DNA of 16,737 nt from an uncultured Ignavibacteria bacterium (GCA_937924675.1 CALEVL010000178.1:1-16737), one strand, 5' to 3'; counted from the first letter of the stretch, positions 1 through 7,735 are shown. Notes: generated by a model from the letters alone, not told the origin. Numbers and translations are program-made.

Positions 1-1
1 T

Positions 2-16
2 CCCGTCTCAGACGGG
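2..16 (-). terminator. Short GC-rich hairpin after the SDR-DUF2867 gene
   Basis: Six-base arms CCCGTC (2-7) and GACGGG (11-16) flank a 3-nt loop. The hairpin lies about 10 bp beyond the stop codon of the minus-strand SDR gene, so it may end the GNAT-photolyase-SDR transcript. The window stops before a U-tract could be seen, so termination is not shown. It could instead belong to the GC-rich palindromes seen in other spacers here. Confidence 0.35.
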
Positions 17-26
17 CAGGCAACTT

Positions 27-1469
27 TTAACTCTCGTACTTCTCTATATTCCTCGCCATTCTTTCAAATATAAAAAAGTGAAACGGCAGTATCGAATACC
101 AGTAAAGTCTTCCCAAAAGTCCGTTAGGCCTGAATGTTGCCGTCTGATATAAATAATCTGTATTGTCCTTATTGCTAATTCTGAACTCAAGCCATGCATC
201 ACCCGGAAGTTTCATCTCGGCATGAAGCAGCAGACGGCGATTGTCTTTGTCAGCAACAAGCACACGCCAGAAATCCAAGGCATCCCCGGATGATATTTTA
301 TTTGGATTCGTTCTTCCGCGTCTTAATCCAACTCCCCCGTAAAGCTTATCTATGAAGCCTCTTGCCTTCCAAAGAAAGTTAGCATGATACCAGCCGCGTT
401 CGCCGCCGATTGACCAGATATTCTCAAGAACTTTTGCAGGATCATTTGATATGGGAATCTCTTTCTTGTCAGTGAATACGCCGTGAGTCGGAACTTCAAT
501 ATATTCGTTAAGAGATTTGTCTGCCGAACTTGTAATAAGCGAATCCTTCCAGCTTGAAAGCACAAGGTTTTGCTCAATCTTTTCAAAAGCAAGCTCTACT
601 GCTTTTTTGTAACTTGTAGTCTGAATCCCAAGAATATCACGAAGCTCATTATCCCTGCATACAATCTCTACTTTCATACTGTTTACAAGATTAACAGCAA
701 GCATGTAGGAAGTGGATGTCACAAAGTAAAGCCAGTATGATGATAGCCGCGGCGACATTACAGGAAGCGTAATGATCAACCGCTTCAGCTTTCTGACTTC
801 TGCATAACCCAGCAGAATTTCCTTATAAGTAAGAATCTCCGGTCCGCCAATGTCAAAAGTTCTTCCGATGCATTTGTCATTGAGCATTACTCCGTTCAGA
901 AAACTTATCACATCTCTTATAGCAATAGGCTGGCTTCTTGTATTCAGCCATTTCGGAGTTATCATTACCGGAAGTTTTTCAATCAGGTCGCGGATAATTT
1001 CAAACGAAGCGCTTCCGGAACCGAGTATGATGCCAGCCCTCAGAACGGTCAGAGGAACTTTGCTTTGGTGAAGAATATCTTCAACATGTTTCCGTGAAAT
1101 GAGATGCTTCGAAAGTACTTTCTCATTAGAAATGCCGCTCAGATAAATGATCTGTTTGCAATGTGTCTGATCAATATAGTTCAGAAAATTCTCGGCCGAC
1201 TTCGCTTCCAGATCTTCAAAGTTGCTTATAGAAGATGACATGGAATGAATCAGATAGAAGGCAACATCAAATTCACGCGGAGCATTGGCTGTGTCAATGC
1301 TCTCAAGGAAATCAACTTCATAAACGCTGACATTGTCGCCGAAAGCCTTTTTCATCTCAAATCTTTTACTGTCCCTTACGCAGCATATTATCTCATGTCC
1401 CTGCTCTACCAAGACAGGTAGCAGACGTTTTCCGATATAGCCGCTTGCACCTGTAAGAAGAATTTTCAC
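27..1469 (-). CDS. Atypical SDR (NAD(P)-binding) fused to DUF2867 domain
   Basis: This 480-residue protein has two parts. Residues 1 to about 300 form an NmrA/atypical short-chain dehydrogenase fold: the dinucleotide-binding motif GASGYIG is at residues 7-13, and 'HLISRKHVE' (about 122-130) replaces the classical YxxxK catalytic pair, as in the a5-type SDRs. Residues from about 320 to 475 match DUF2867, with the 'GERGWY' and 'GLRRGR' stretches and a 'GDALDFWRV' motif. The same fusion is known in Bacteroidetes and Proteobacteria proteins annotated as NAD(P)H-binding or epimerase-like; the substrate is unknown. Its ATG overlaps the stop of the photolyase gene by 4 bp, so it is the last gene of a translationally coupled trio. 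Association with a photolyase suggests a role in light or oxidative-stress metabolism, but this is inference. The family call is firm, the function is not. Confidence 0.88.
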   Translation of the reverse strand: MKILLTGASGYIGKRLLPVLVEQGHEIICCVRDSKRFEMKKAFGDNVSVYEVDFLESIDTANAPREFDVAFYLIHSMSSSISNFEDLEAKSAENFLNYIDQTHCKQIIYLSGISNEKVLSKHLISRKHVEDILHQSKVPLTVLRAGIILGSGSASFEIIRDLIEKLPVMITPKWLNTRSQPIAIRDVISFLNGVMLNDKCIGRTFDIGGPEILTYKEILLGYAEVRKLKRLIITLPVMSPRLSSYWLYFVTSTSYMLAVNLVNSMKVEIVCRDNELRDILGIQTTSYKKAVELAFEKIEQNLVLSSWKDSLITSSADKSLNEYIEVPTHGVFTDKKEIPISNDPAKVLENIWSIGGERGWYHANFLWKARGFIDKLYGGVGLRRGRTNPNKISSGDALDFWRVLVADKDNRRLLLHAEMKLPGDAWLEFRISNKDNTDYLYQTATFRPNGLLGRLYWYSILPFHFFIFERMARNIEKYES

Positions 1470-2956
1470 TTCAGATTTTTTAGAAATGTTTCAGCTATTG
1501 ACAAATGGTTTTGCAGTTTTGTTTTTTCCATATCACGAAGTTGTTTAGCCATGATTCCAAGTCTGGGATTTGATCCAAAGAAATCATAATGCTTATGAAT
1601 GAATCGCCAGAATAGTGCATCCCAGATATTGCACCAATCTCCTTTTGCAAAGTTACTCATCTTTCTTACATAATTTGATGAACTAATATATGGCTTCGTT
1701 GCCATAATGCCGCCATCGGCAAACTGGCTCATTCCATAAACATTAGGAACCATTACCCAGTCGTATGAATCAATGAACATCTCCATGAACCATTTGTAAA
1801 CTTCATCGGGATGGATCTCACACAGCAGCATGAAGTTGCCGAGTATCATCAATCGTTCAATGTGATGACAATATGAATTCTCCAGAAGTCTTCTGATGAC
1901 AATATCAACCGGCTCTATGCCTGTAGTCCCGTCATAAAATGAATCCGGCATCTTTCGGCTGAAGTTCCAGTAGTTGTTCGTTCTCTGTCTTACTCCTTCT
2001 TTGAGATATACTAATCTGATAAATTCACGCCAGCCGATTATCTGCCTTAAGAAGCCTTCCAGAGAATTCAGCGGGATGTTTCTGTCTTCAGCAAAATCAA
2101 GAGTCTTGCTTACAATCGTCTGCGGTGATAACAGCCCGGAGTTGAGAGCCGGAGTCAGAACCGAATGAAAGAGAAATGAATTGTCGGCATCAATAGCATC
2201 TTCATATAAACCAAACTGAGAGAATCTTTCTTCGAGAAATTTTTCCAGCCACTTCAATGACTGATGATGATCTGTCGGATAAATGAAATTTTCTGCTGAG
2301 CCGGGATTGCCGGAGAAGTTCTTGTTGACATAACTTATAGCCTCTTTCACGAATTTATCTTGCGGTGGACCGGCGATTTCGGGAAGTGAAATATTCTTTG
2401 GAAGTTTCTTCCTGTTCTCTTCGTCAAAGCTCCACTTGCCGCCTGTAGGTTTTCCGGATTTATCGATCAGAATATTCAGACGCTTTCTCTGTGCAGTATA
2501 AAATTTTGCCATGAGATAACTTTTGCTTCCGTGAAATGTCTGATCGAAGAATGCTTCATCCGTCAGGAAGTTCGGATTTTCATATTTGTTCAATCCAAGT
2601 TGTTCCTGTCTTGCAGCCGAACGGATTCGTTTCTCAAGTATGAAATCAACAGTGTCGGCATAGTTGATTTCATTTATTCCAAGCGCTTTCAGTGCAGAGA
2701 ATATATACCTGTCTGCATCTTTGCTTTGCAGTTCATTATACTCGAAGTATTTGATATCAAACTTTCTGCGCTTCAGCATCTCGCCATAAGACTTCATTGA
2801 TGCCCTGTGAAGAACGAGTTTCTTCTTATGAAAACTCAGTGGATACTTTCGATCACCAAAGAATAAAGGATGCTCGATGATGCATACCATCATGCAATTT
2901 TCAAGTGCGGGATGGTTTTCATAAAGCTGATTGGGATAAATTACTGCTGCATTCAT
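1466..2956 (-). CDS. Cryptochrome/photolyase-related protein (DPRP, FeS-BCP class) lacking the cluster cysteines
   Basis: A 496-residue member of the deoxyribodipyrimidine photolyase-related family, whose studied members (for example PhrB of Agrobacterium) are prokaryotic (6-4) photolyases with FAD, a lumazine antenna and a [4Fe-4S] cluster. Visible family marks are the N-terminal antenna Rossmann domain, 'GGKWSFDEENR' (172-182), 'GWREF' (308-312), the adjacent histidines H364-H365 in 'CHHIERLM', 'PNVYGMSQFADGG' (404-416) and 'TKPYISSSNY' (420-429). After the last motif the family normally has a CxxC. Here the equivalent is 'FAKGDW' (436-441), and only C442 seems to match a cluster ligand. 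Residues 203-496 contain just C363, C379 and C442, too few for the usual four-cysteine site. It overlaps the flanking genes by ATGA at both ends. Whether it repairs DNA or is a signalling cryptochrome cannot be told from sequence. Confidence 0.9.
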   Translation of the reverse strand: MNAAVIYPNQLYENHPALENCMMVCIIEHPLFFGDRKYPLSFHKKKLVLHRASMKSYGEMLKRRKFDIKYFEYNELQSKDADRYIFSALKALGINEINYADTVDFILEKRIRSAARQEQLGLNKYENPNFLTDEAFFDQTFHGSKSYLMAKFYTAQRKRLNILIDKSGKPTGGKWSFDEENRKKLPKNISLPEIAGPPQDKFVKEAISYVNKNFSGNPGSAENFIYPTDHHQSLKWLEKFLEERFSQFGLYEDAIDADNSFLFHSVLTPALNSGLLSPQTIVSKTLDFAEDRNIPLNSLEGFLRQIIGWREFIRLVYLKEGVRQRTNNYWNFSRKMPDSFYDGTTGIEPVDIVIRRLLENSYCHHIERLMILGNFMLLCEIHPDEVYKWFMEMFIDSYDWVMVPNVYGMSQFADGGIMATKPYISSSNYVRKMSNFAKGDWCNIWDALFWRFIHKHYDFFGSNPRLGIMAKQLRDMEKTKLQNHLSIAETFLKNLK

Positions 2957-3423
2957 TTTTCAGATGTCCCCAGAAAATAATATGCATGCTCCGTATCGTA
3001 TTCAAAGCCATACTTAATGTATAGATTTCTTGCCGGCGTATTGGAATTGCGGGTCTCAAGAATCAATCCGGCTCCGGATGTTTCAATGCTTAACTTTCTG
3101 CATTCATCAATCAGTCTTTCGGCAACTCCCTTCTGTCTGTGATCTGCGTGAACAAACAGGTCGTTCAGTATCCACATTCTCTTCAGCCCGACCGATGTGA
3201 AACTCGGATACAGTTGAACAAAACCCATACCATTACCCGCTTCATCACGCGCCAAAAAAATAACTGATTCATTCTTTGTCATCCTCTGAAATATGAATTC
3301 TCTTGCGGCGACAATGTCCGGTGCCTGCTCATAGAACCGGCGATACATATCAAATAACTCTGCAACAGTTTCCAGATCGCTGATTCCTGCTCTGGTAATT
3401 GTCATAAAATTTAGTGTTATCAT
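2953..3423 (-). CDS. GNAT family N-acetyltransferase
   Basis: A 156-residue protein spanning a single GNAT domain. The acetyl-CoA-binding segment is visible as 'LNDLFVHADHRQKGVAERLI' (about 86-105), with the R/Q-x-x-G-x-A pyrophosphate loop at 'RQKGVA', followed by 'LETRNSNTPARNLYIKYGF' (122-140), the usual end of the fold. The acceptor substrate cannot be predicted. A second in-frame ATG at residue 7 (3403-3405) begins 'MTITRAG', a more typical GNAT start, and neither start has a clear Shine-Dalgarno sequence, so the true N-terminus is open. Its stop overlaps the photolyase ATG by 4 bp, making it the first gene of the trio. The promoter should lie in the 96-bp gap towards 3520. Confidence 0.85.
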   Translation of the reverse strand: MITLNFMTITRAGISDLETVAELFDMYRRFYEQAPDIVAAREFIFQRMTKNESVIFLARDEAGNGMGFVQLYPSFTSVGLKRMWILNDLFVHADHRQKGVAERLIDECRKLSIETSGAGLILETRNSNTPARNLYIKYGFEYDTEHAYYFLGTSEK

Positions 3424-3519
3424 TTGATTGCTTTATGGTGTGTTAATGAATTTCAAAGAGTAATCAGTAAAGCAACTCTCCTGACTCGCATGAATTGTTA
3501 TTTCGTAAACCATTTGAGA

Positions 3520-5085
3520 TTAACCGTTTGTCTTCATGACTTCAGCAATTGCTATGGCTGTATTCTGTCCGTCAAGAGCCGCTGAAATTATTCCGCCGGC
3601 GTATCCCGCTCCTTCTCCGCTTGGATAGAGTCCTTTGATTTCGATATGTTCGAATGTGCTTCTGTCACGGGGAATTCTCACGGGTGAACTGGTCCTTGAT
3701 TCTGTGCCGATAAGATTTGCTTCTTCAGTAAAATATCCCTTCATCTTCTTTCCAAAATCTTTCATCGCAATTCTAAGTCTTCTGCTGATTTGCAGCGGAA
3801 GAAGTGAGTTCAGATCATGGCTGTAAACTCCCGGTATGTATGATGTCTTTCCAATGTTGCCGGATTCCTTTTGTTCAACAAAATCCGTCATGCGCTGTGC
3901 CGGAGCTTTCTGTGAACCGTCACCTTCTTCGAAGAATTTCTTCTCAACGCTCTTCTGAAATTCAAGTCCGCGGAATTCACCGTGTGAATCAAACTCCTTG
4001 AGGTCTTCTTCTTCCACAGAAACTACAATCCCCGAATTTGCAAATTCTGAATCTCTCCTCGACATTGACATTCCATTTACAACAATCTCACCGGGAGCAG
4101 TTGCCGAAGGAACAATGAGTCCTCCGGGGCACATGCAGAATGAATAGACTCCTCTTCCGAGTACCTGTGTTGCAAGTTTATAACTTGCCGCAGGAAGATA
4201 TTCGCTTCGCGGATTTTGTCTGTATTGAATTTCGTCTATCAACGCCTGCGGATGTTCAGCTCTCACACCTAGCGCAAACGGTTTGTTCTCTATCTTTACT
4301 CCTCTTTTATGAAGAAGATAGAATATATCTCTTGCTGAATGTCCGGCTGCAAGAATCACGGCATCGGCAAGATGTTCATCGCTGTTGTTTACAATTATGC
4401 CGAGGCATTTGTTGTCTTGTATAATGAAGTCTGTAACGTGAGAGTCGAAGTTAACCTCGCCGCCGAAATCTAAAATAGTCTGACGCAAATTCTGAACTAC
4501 TACAGGCAGCTTATTGGAACCTATGTGAGGGTGAGCATCTACTAGTATGTCGGAAGAAGCGCCGTGATCTACTAGCATCTTCAACGCTTTGTTGATATCA
4601 CCGCGCTTGTGTGAACGCGTGTAGAGTTTGCCGTCAGAGTATGTGCCTGCACCTCCTTCTCCGAAGCAATAGTTTGAGTCAGGATTGACTATGCTGAATT
4701 GTTGTATCGCACGGAGATCCTTTCTTCTGGCTCTGACATCTTTGCCGCGATCGAATATTACGGGCTTAAGTCCATGTTCAATCAGTTCAAGCGCTGCAAA
4801 ATATCCGGCTGGACCTGCGCCGACAATAATTACCTTCTTTGCTGATGATACATCTTTATAACTGCTCCTTACCGGTGATTCCGGCTCAGGAAATTCATTT
4901 ATATAAACATCAAAGGAATAGTTTATAAGAGGATGTCTGCTACGGGCATCAACAGAGCGCCGCAGTTTGACAAAGCTAAACTCGTCAGAAGGTTTAAGTC
5001 TTAGATGCCTTTGAATGATCTGTCTGAGTCGCTCATCATCAAAAGCAATTTCCGGATCGAGAACAAACTCGATTGTCTTTTTCAT
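3520..5085 (-). CDS. FAD-dependent dehydrogenase, COG2509 type
   Basis: A 521-residue flavoprotein. Residues 1-80 form the small N-terminal domain typical of this family ('KLRRSVDARSR' at about 40-50). The FAD-binding dinucleotide motif 'VGAGPAG' is at 88-94, and 'FDRG' (111-114) ends the second strand. The family signature 'FGEGGAGTYSDGKL' is at 141-154, and the C-terminal FAD motif 'GEGAGYAGGI' is near residue 495. Full length for the family. COG2509 proteins are widespread, related by fold to BaiN/HI0933-like and geranylgeranyl-reductase-like flavoproteins, and mostly of unknown substrate. The gene stands alone: 96 bp separate it from the GNAT gene and about 255 bp from the upstream gene. 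No strong Shine-Dalgarno sequence precedes the ATG. The family call is secure; the reaction is unknown. Confidence 0.9.
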   Translation of the reverse strand: MKKTIEFVLDPEIAFDDERLRQIIQRHLRLKPSDEFSFVKLRRSVDARSRHPLINYSFDVYINEFPEPESPVRSSYKDVSSAKKVIIVGAGPAGYFAALELIEHGLKPVIFDRGKDVRARRKDLRAIQQFSIVNPDSNYCFGEGGAGTYSDGKLYTRSHKRGDINKALKMLVDHGASSDILVDAHPHIGSNKLPVVVQNLRQTILDFGGEVNFDSHVTDFIIQDNKCLGIIVNNSDEHLADAVILAAGHSARDIFYLLHKRGVKIENKPFALGVRAEHPQALIDEIQYRQNPRSEYLPAASYKLATQVLGRGVYSFCMCPGGLIVPSATAPGEIVVNGMSMSRRDSEFANSGIVVSVEEEDLKEFDSHGEFRGLEFQKSVEKKFFEEGDGSQKAPAQRMTDFVEQKESGNIGKTSYIPGVYSHDLNSLLPLQISRRLRIAMKDFGKKMKGYFTEEANLIGTESRTSSPVRIPRDRSTFEHIEIKGLYPSGEGAGYAGGIISAALDGQNTAIAIAEVMKTNG

Positions 5086-5340
5086 TGGTGTTCACTTTTT
5101 ATGTGAAAAAAATTGCACGTTAAACATTATGCCTAAACCTCATAGCACATGCACTTATCCTGTGTTTATGAAACAGCATTCGGAGAGTTACAGGTAAATT
5201 ACCCTGTCTTCCCCTGAGACCCTGGAGTTTTACTGTTTCTTGAATTGTACCTCAGCGGCAATCAATACAAGTTTACTCTGCAGATAACACAAATATTATA
5301 ACGCGCAATTTGCAAGGCACCCGAAAGATCCGAAATGCTA

Positions 5341-5781
5341 TTACTTCTTCAATGTGAAATATACTTCTTTCGAATACACAATGCTTTCATCAAATTCATC
5401 AACAACTCTCACGCAGTACTTTCCCGGATCGTGGACTACCATGGAAGCAGTAGCATAGAAACTTGTTGATGACACACTCATTACTCTGTCCTGAAAAAAC
5501 TCACCGTCTTTGTTCTTTTCGGTGACAACAAGCCTAAGACCAACTGATTTTCCAAAGGGCTCGAAGTTCAGAAGAAAAAACACATTATCATTGCTTCCGT
5601 TTTCTTTGAAAATGTTGGTTGGGTTAATTGCTGTTGCAGCTGTTTCCATGTCATTAGAACTTTCAAGTCCTTCACACAAGGTCACTGTTACCGGTTGTGC
5701 GAATGAGCTGAGAGAGCATGTGCAGATAACTAAAGTTGTAAACAATAGTGTCTTGAAGGTTGAGTTCAATTTGTTTGCCAT
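5341..5781 (-). CDS. Small exported protein of unknown function
   Basis: I do not recognise this 146-residue protein. It starts with a clear Sec signal peptide: K4 is followed by the hydrophobic stretch 'LLFTTLVICTCSLSSFA', with likely cleavage after A28 before Q29, giving a mature part of about 118 residues. The mature part is rich in alternating hydrophobic/polar strands ('VGLRLVVTEKNKDG', 'GKYCVRVVDEFDES', 'KEVYFTLKK') and looks like a single beta-sandwich. The mature part has two cysteines, one in 'VTLCEGL' and one in 'KYCVRV', which could form a disulfide after export. There is no lipobox or T9SS sorting domain, so it is probably periplasmic. An AGGAAG sequence precedes the ATG (in 5782-5793), supporting the start. 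It stands apart from both neighbours. Confidence 0.75.
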   Translation of the reverse strand: MANKLNSTFKTLLFTTLVICTCSLSSFAQPVTVTLCEGLESSNDMETAATAINPTNIFKENGSNDNVFFLLNFEPFGKSVGLRLVVTEKNKDGEFFQDRVMSVSSTSFYATASMVVHDPGKYCVRVVDEFDESIVYSKEVYFTLKK

Positions 5782-5934
5782 TTGTTCTTCCTGTTTTTAA
5801 GTTTTATAGAGTTACAAAAATAATGAATCAAATGACAAACTGTAATTCCACAAAAAAAAATCTCTAATAGAATCAACATCCTTATCATTAACAGGACTAC
5901 ATAAATAAACCTTGTTGAGATAAAATAACTACAT

Positions 5935-6288
5935 TCAGAGCTTAGACAGTTCTTCTTTTGATTTTCTGGTAAGGGATTCTATAACAAGTTCATAAGAATG
6001 ATCGATCATTTCCTTAAGTTCTCTTGCCGGAATATGTCCCTCGAAATCCACAGTATTCCAGTGCTTTTTATTCATGTGGTAACCCGGCTGCACTTCTTCG
6101 TATTGTTCTCGAAGTTCAATTGCTCTTTCCGGATCACACTTGAGATTGACACTCAGAGGCTTCTCGAATGAAGTGATGGCGAATATTTTTCCCATAACTT
6201 TAAAAACGAGCGTGTCTTCACCAAACGGAAATCCTTCGGACACACCTTTTTTTGAAAGGCAGTATTTTCTGAATGCTTCCAAGTCCAT
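5935..6288 (-). CDS. MmcQ/YjbR family protein
   Basis: The 117-residue reading starts at the ATG of 'MDLEAFRKYCLSKKGVSE'. The open frame extends 23 codons further upstream to 6357, but those residues look non-coding and the family normally begins at this point. The family marks are 'FPFGEDTLVFKVMGKIFA' (about 19-36), 'LSVNLKCDPERA' (45-56) and 'PGYHMNKKHWNTV' (67-79). MmcQ/YjbR proteins have a CyaY-like/double-wing DNA-binding-type fold and occur widely as single-domain proteins; the biochemical role is not established. No Shine-Dalgarno sequence is visible. The gene is separated from its minus-strand neighbour by about 150 bp and from the divergent hdr operon by the repeat-rich spacer, so it is likely monocistronic. 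Confidence 0.85.
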   Translation of the reverse strand: MDLEAFRKYCLSKKGVSEGFPFGEDTLVFKVMGKIFAITSFEKPLSVNLKCDPERAIELREQYEEVQPGYHMNKKHWNTVDFEGHIPARELKEMIDHSYELVIESLTRKSKEELSKL

Positions 6289-6555
6289 GAACAAAGTTAG
6301 GAAAAGTAACTGTGAAATAGAACATAGTTGCATCGCCGTAATAGTCTTCAAAATCACTGCTGTCCGAAACGTTTATGTATTTCGAAAATTCATTCGAAAT
6401 CAAGCTGGAAAGTTAGAAAAAATCCGGTTCGGAAAAACAACCCGCCCGCCTGTCGAATTACTACTCACTTGAAGCGAATGACGGCGGACAGGCCTCATCC
6501 TAATTGCCGTAAAAAAATTTTGAGCTTTGGCGTAAGCCTGCTCGATGAAACAAAT

Positions 6556-6700
6556 ACACTCGCTGCGGGCAGGCCCGCTTGCAACAATGAATCAATTACA
6601 CTCGCTGCGGGCAGGCCCGCCTGCAACAATGAATCAATTACACTCGCTGCGGGCAGGCCCGCCTGCAACAATGAATCAATTACACTCGCTGCGGGCAGGC
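6556..6700. repeat. 42-bp tandem repeat, three full copies plus a partial
   Basis: Copies begin with ACACTCGCTGCGGGCAGGC at 6556, 6598, 6640 and 6682, spaced exactly 42 bp apart. The first three are full length; the fourth is cut after about 19 bp (6700). Copies differ by almost nothing (copy 1 has GCCCGCTTGC where the others have GCCCGCCTGC, plus a change near its end). A degenerate earlier copy can be seen from 6536. Each unit contains overlapping inverted repeats, GCGGG-CAGG-CCCGC and GCAGG-CCCG-CCTGC, which are mutually exclusive hairpins. There is no spacer between copies, so this is not a CRISPR. Confidence 0.9.
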
Positions 6701-6751
6701 ATACGCAGGAGTGACAAACTTAAAATTATTGACAAATTTTTCTTTTGGTGT

Positions 6752-6767
6752 CGGGACTTCCGTCCCG
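6752..6767. repeat. GC-rich inverted repeat CGGGAC/GTCCCG
   Basis: Six-base perfect arms CGGGAC (6752-6757) and GTCCCG (6762-6767) surround a TTCC loop, inside AT-rich DNA downstream of the 42-bp array. There is no T-tract on either side, so it does not look like an intrinsic terminator. Confidence 0.6.
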
Positions 6768-6784
6768 GCATAAGTAAACTAATT

Positions 6785-6827
6785 GCGTCAGGACGCCTGC
6801 CTGCTGCAGGCAGGAAAGTCCTGAAGC
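6785..6827. repeat. Compound palindrome with two nested stems
   Basis: Outer arms GCGTCAGGAC (6785-6794) and GTCCTGAAGC (6818-6827) pair with one mismatch. Inner arms CCTGCCTG (6796-6803) and CAGGCAGG (6807-6814) pair perfectly across a 3-nt CTG loop. A 1-nt/3-nt asymmetric internal loop separates the stems. The GCAGGC core is shared with the nearby 42-bp repeat. Confidence 0.75.
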
Positions 6828-7069
6828 AACAAAGAGAATGAAGAATCAGTAGTGACAGTTAGGAACATGCTACTTGCATGATCGACCTAATTCAGGAATT
6901 TATGTTCAAAGAAAGCCTTGTGGATTTTCTTTTACATTTCACTATGAATACGAATTGGTTAAGTTTAAAAGAACAAAATTGAAGATTTACCGCACCTATT
7001 TACAATGAGCTTCATCGGAAATAGTGAATGATCTGCCGGGAAGCTCAGACCCGAAAGGCGGATAAGAAT

Positions 7070-7726
7070 ATGTCAGGAAATGCTCTAAAAGATACAAAAA
7101 AACTACAAGCCAGCTTCGTTCCACCGACACCATCAGCGCCGGACACGGCTCAAGAACACTCGGAAACTGCCAATCAAAAACACATACGCAGCATTGCAGA
7201 TGAGATCACTGAAAAAACATTTCAGAATGTCAGTCTGTGCTATCAGTGCGGTAAGTGTTCCGCCGGTTGCCCGGTAAGATTTTACATGGAAGTAGCGCCA
7301 AATAAGATTGTGAGGTTGATACAACTTGGACTATACGAAGAGGCTCTGAACTCAAATACACCTTGGCTTTGCGCCGGCTGTTTGACTTGTTCTACAAGAT
7401 GTCCTAACAGTTTTGATCTCGCAAAATTCATGGATGCAGTAAGAGAAGTTGCACTTGAAAAGGGAGTTGAAGTGGGAGAAAGAGATATCCTTAATTTCCA
7501 CAAAGCGTTCCTCGATCAGATTAAGCATCACGGCAGATCGTATGAAGTCGGGCTTGTAGCCGATTATAAAATGAGAACTCTGAATCTGCTTCAGGATGTT
7601 GACTCGGCTCCGGGGATGTTTGTGAAAGGAAAACTCTCTGTGCTTCCTCATAATGTGAAGGACAAGAAAAGTGTGAAAGAAATTTTTGAGAAGACATCTA
7701 TTAAGAAAAATCAAACACCTCTTTAG
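7070..7726 (+). CDS. hdrC: Heterodisulfide reductase subunit C (HdrC), soluble dicluster ferredoxin
   Basis: Electron-transfer subunit linking HdrA to HdrB. Two [4Fe-4S] motifs are visible, CYQCGKCSAGCP and CAGCLTCSTRCP, with ligands at residues 57, 60, 63, 67 and 101, 104, 107, 111 of the 218-residue reading. No membrane helices or heme-binding histidine region follow, so this is the cytoplasmic HdrC type and not DsrM/HdrE-linked. I chose the ATG at 7070 because an AAAGGCGG sequence lies just upstream. An in-frame ATG at 7028 would add 14 residues but has no ribosome site. The first ~45 residues before the ferredoxin part are rich in Pro, Ala, Thr and Ser and probably disordered. It is the first gene of the seven-gene operon; the hdrB start follows its stop by 9 bp. 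Confidence 0.9.
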   Translation: MSGNALKDTKKLQASFVPPTPSAPDTAQEHSETANQKHIRSIADEITEKTFQNVSLCYQCGKCSAGCPVRFYMEVAPNKIVRLIQLGLYEEALNSNTPWLCAGCLTCSTRCPNSFDLAKFMDAVREVALEKGVEVGERDILNFHKAFLDQIKHHGRSYEVGLVADYKMRTLNLLQDVDSAPGMFVKGKLSVLPHNVKDKKSVKEIFEKTSIKKNQTPL

Positions 7727-7731
7727 GGAGG
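7725..7731 (+). promoter_or_regulatory. Strong Shine-Dalgarno sequence of hdrB
   Basis: AGGGAGG overlaps the hdrC stop codon (TAG, 7724-7726) and lies 4 bp before the hdrB ATG at 7736. This fixes the hdrB start and suggests translational coupling. It contrasts with the weak sites at many other genes in the window. Confidence 0.8.
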
Positions 7732-7735
7732 AATC

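Larger units (their letters stand above)
6289..7069. other. Repeat-rich divergent intergenic region
   Basis: About 780 bp without a supportable gene between the YjbR-like gene and hdrC. It holds a 42-bp tandem repeat array, two GC-rich hairpins and a shorter inverted repeat (CATGC/GCATG at 6866-6880). Its 3' part (about 6841-7069) must contain the promoter of the hdr-flx operon, but I see no box I would defend. Open frames across the array exist only because 42 is a multiple of three. Confidence 0.7.

Noticed and set aside
6289..6357. N-terminal extension of the YjbR-like protein by 23 residues
   Set aside because: The family begins at 'MDLEAFRKY'; the extra residues have no family resemblance.
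6448..6493. Inverted 7-mers GCCTGTC/GACAGGC
   Set aside because: The arms are short and 32 bp apart; expected often enough in this GC-rich repeat context, so not called as a structure.
6556..6700. Possible CRISPR array
   Set aside because: Copies are directly adjacent with identical sequence throughout; there are no unique spacers and no cas genes.
6328..6841. Overlapping open frames across the 42-bp array encoding repeated peptides such as 'ITLAAGRPACNNES'
   Set aside because: The unit is 14 codons long, so any frame without a stop stays open. Two plus-strand frames are open at once, there is no ribosome site, and the peptides resemble no protein family.
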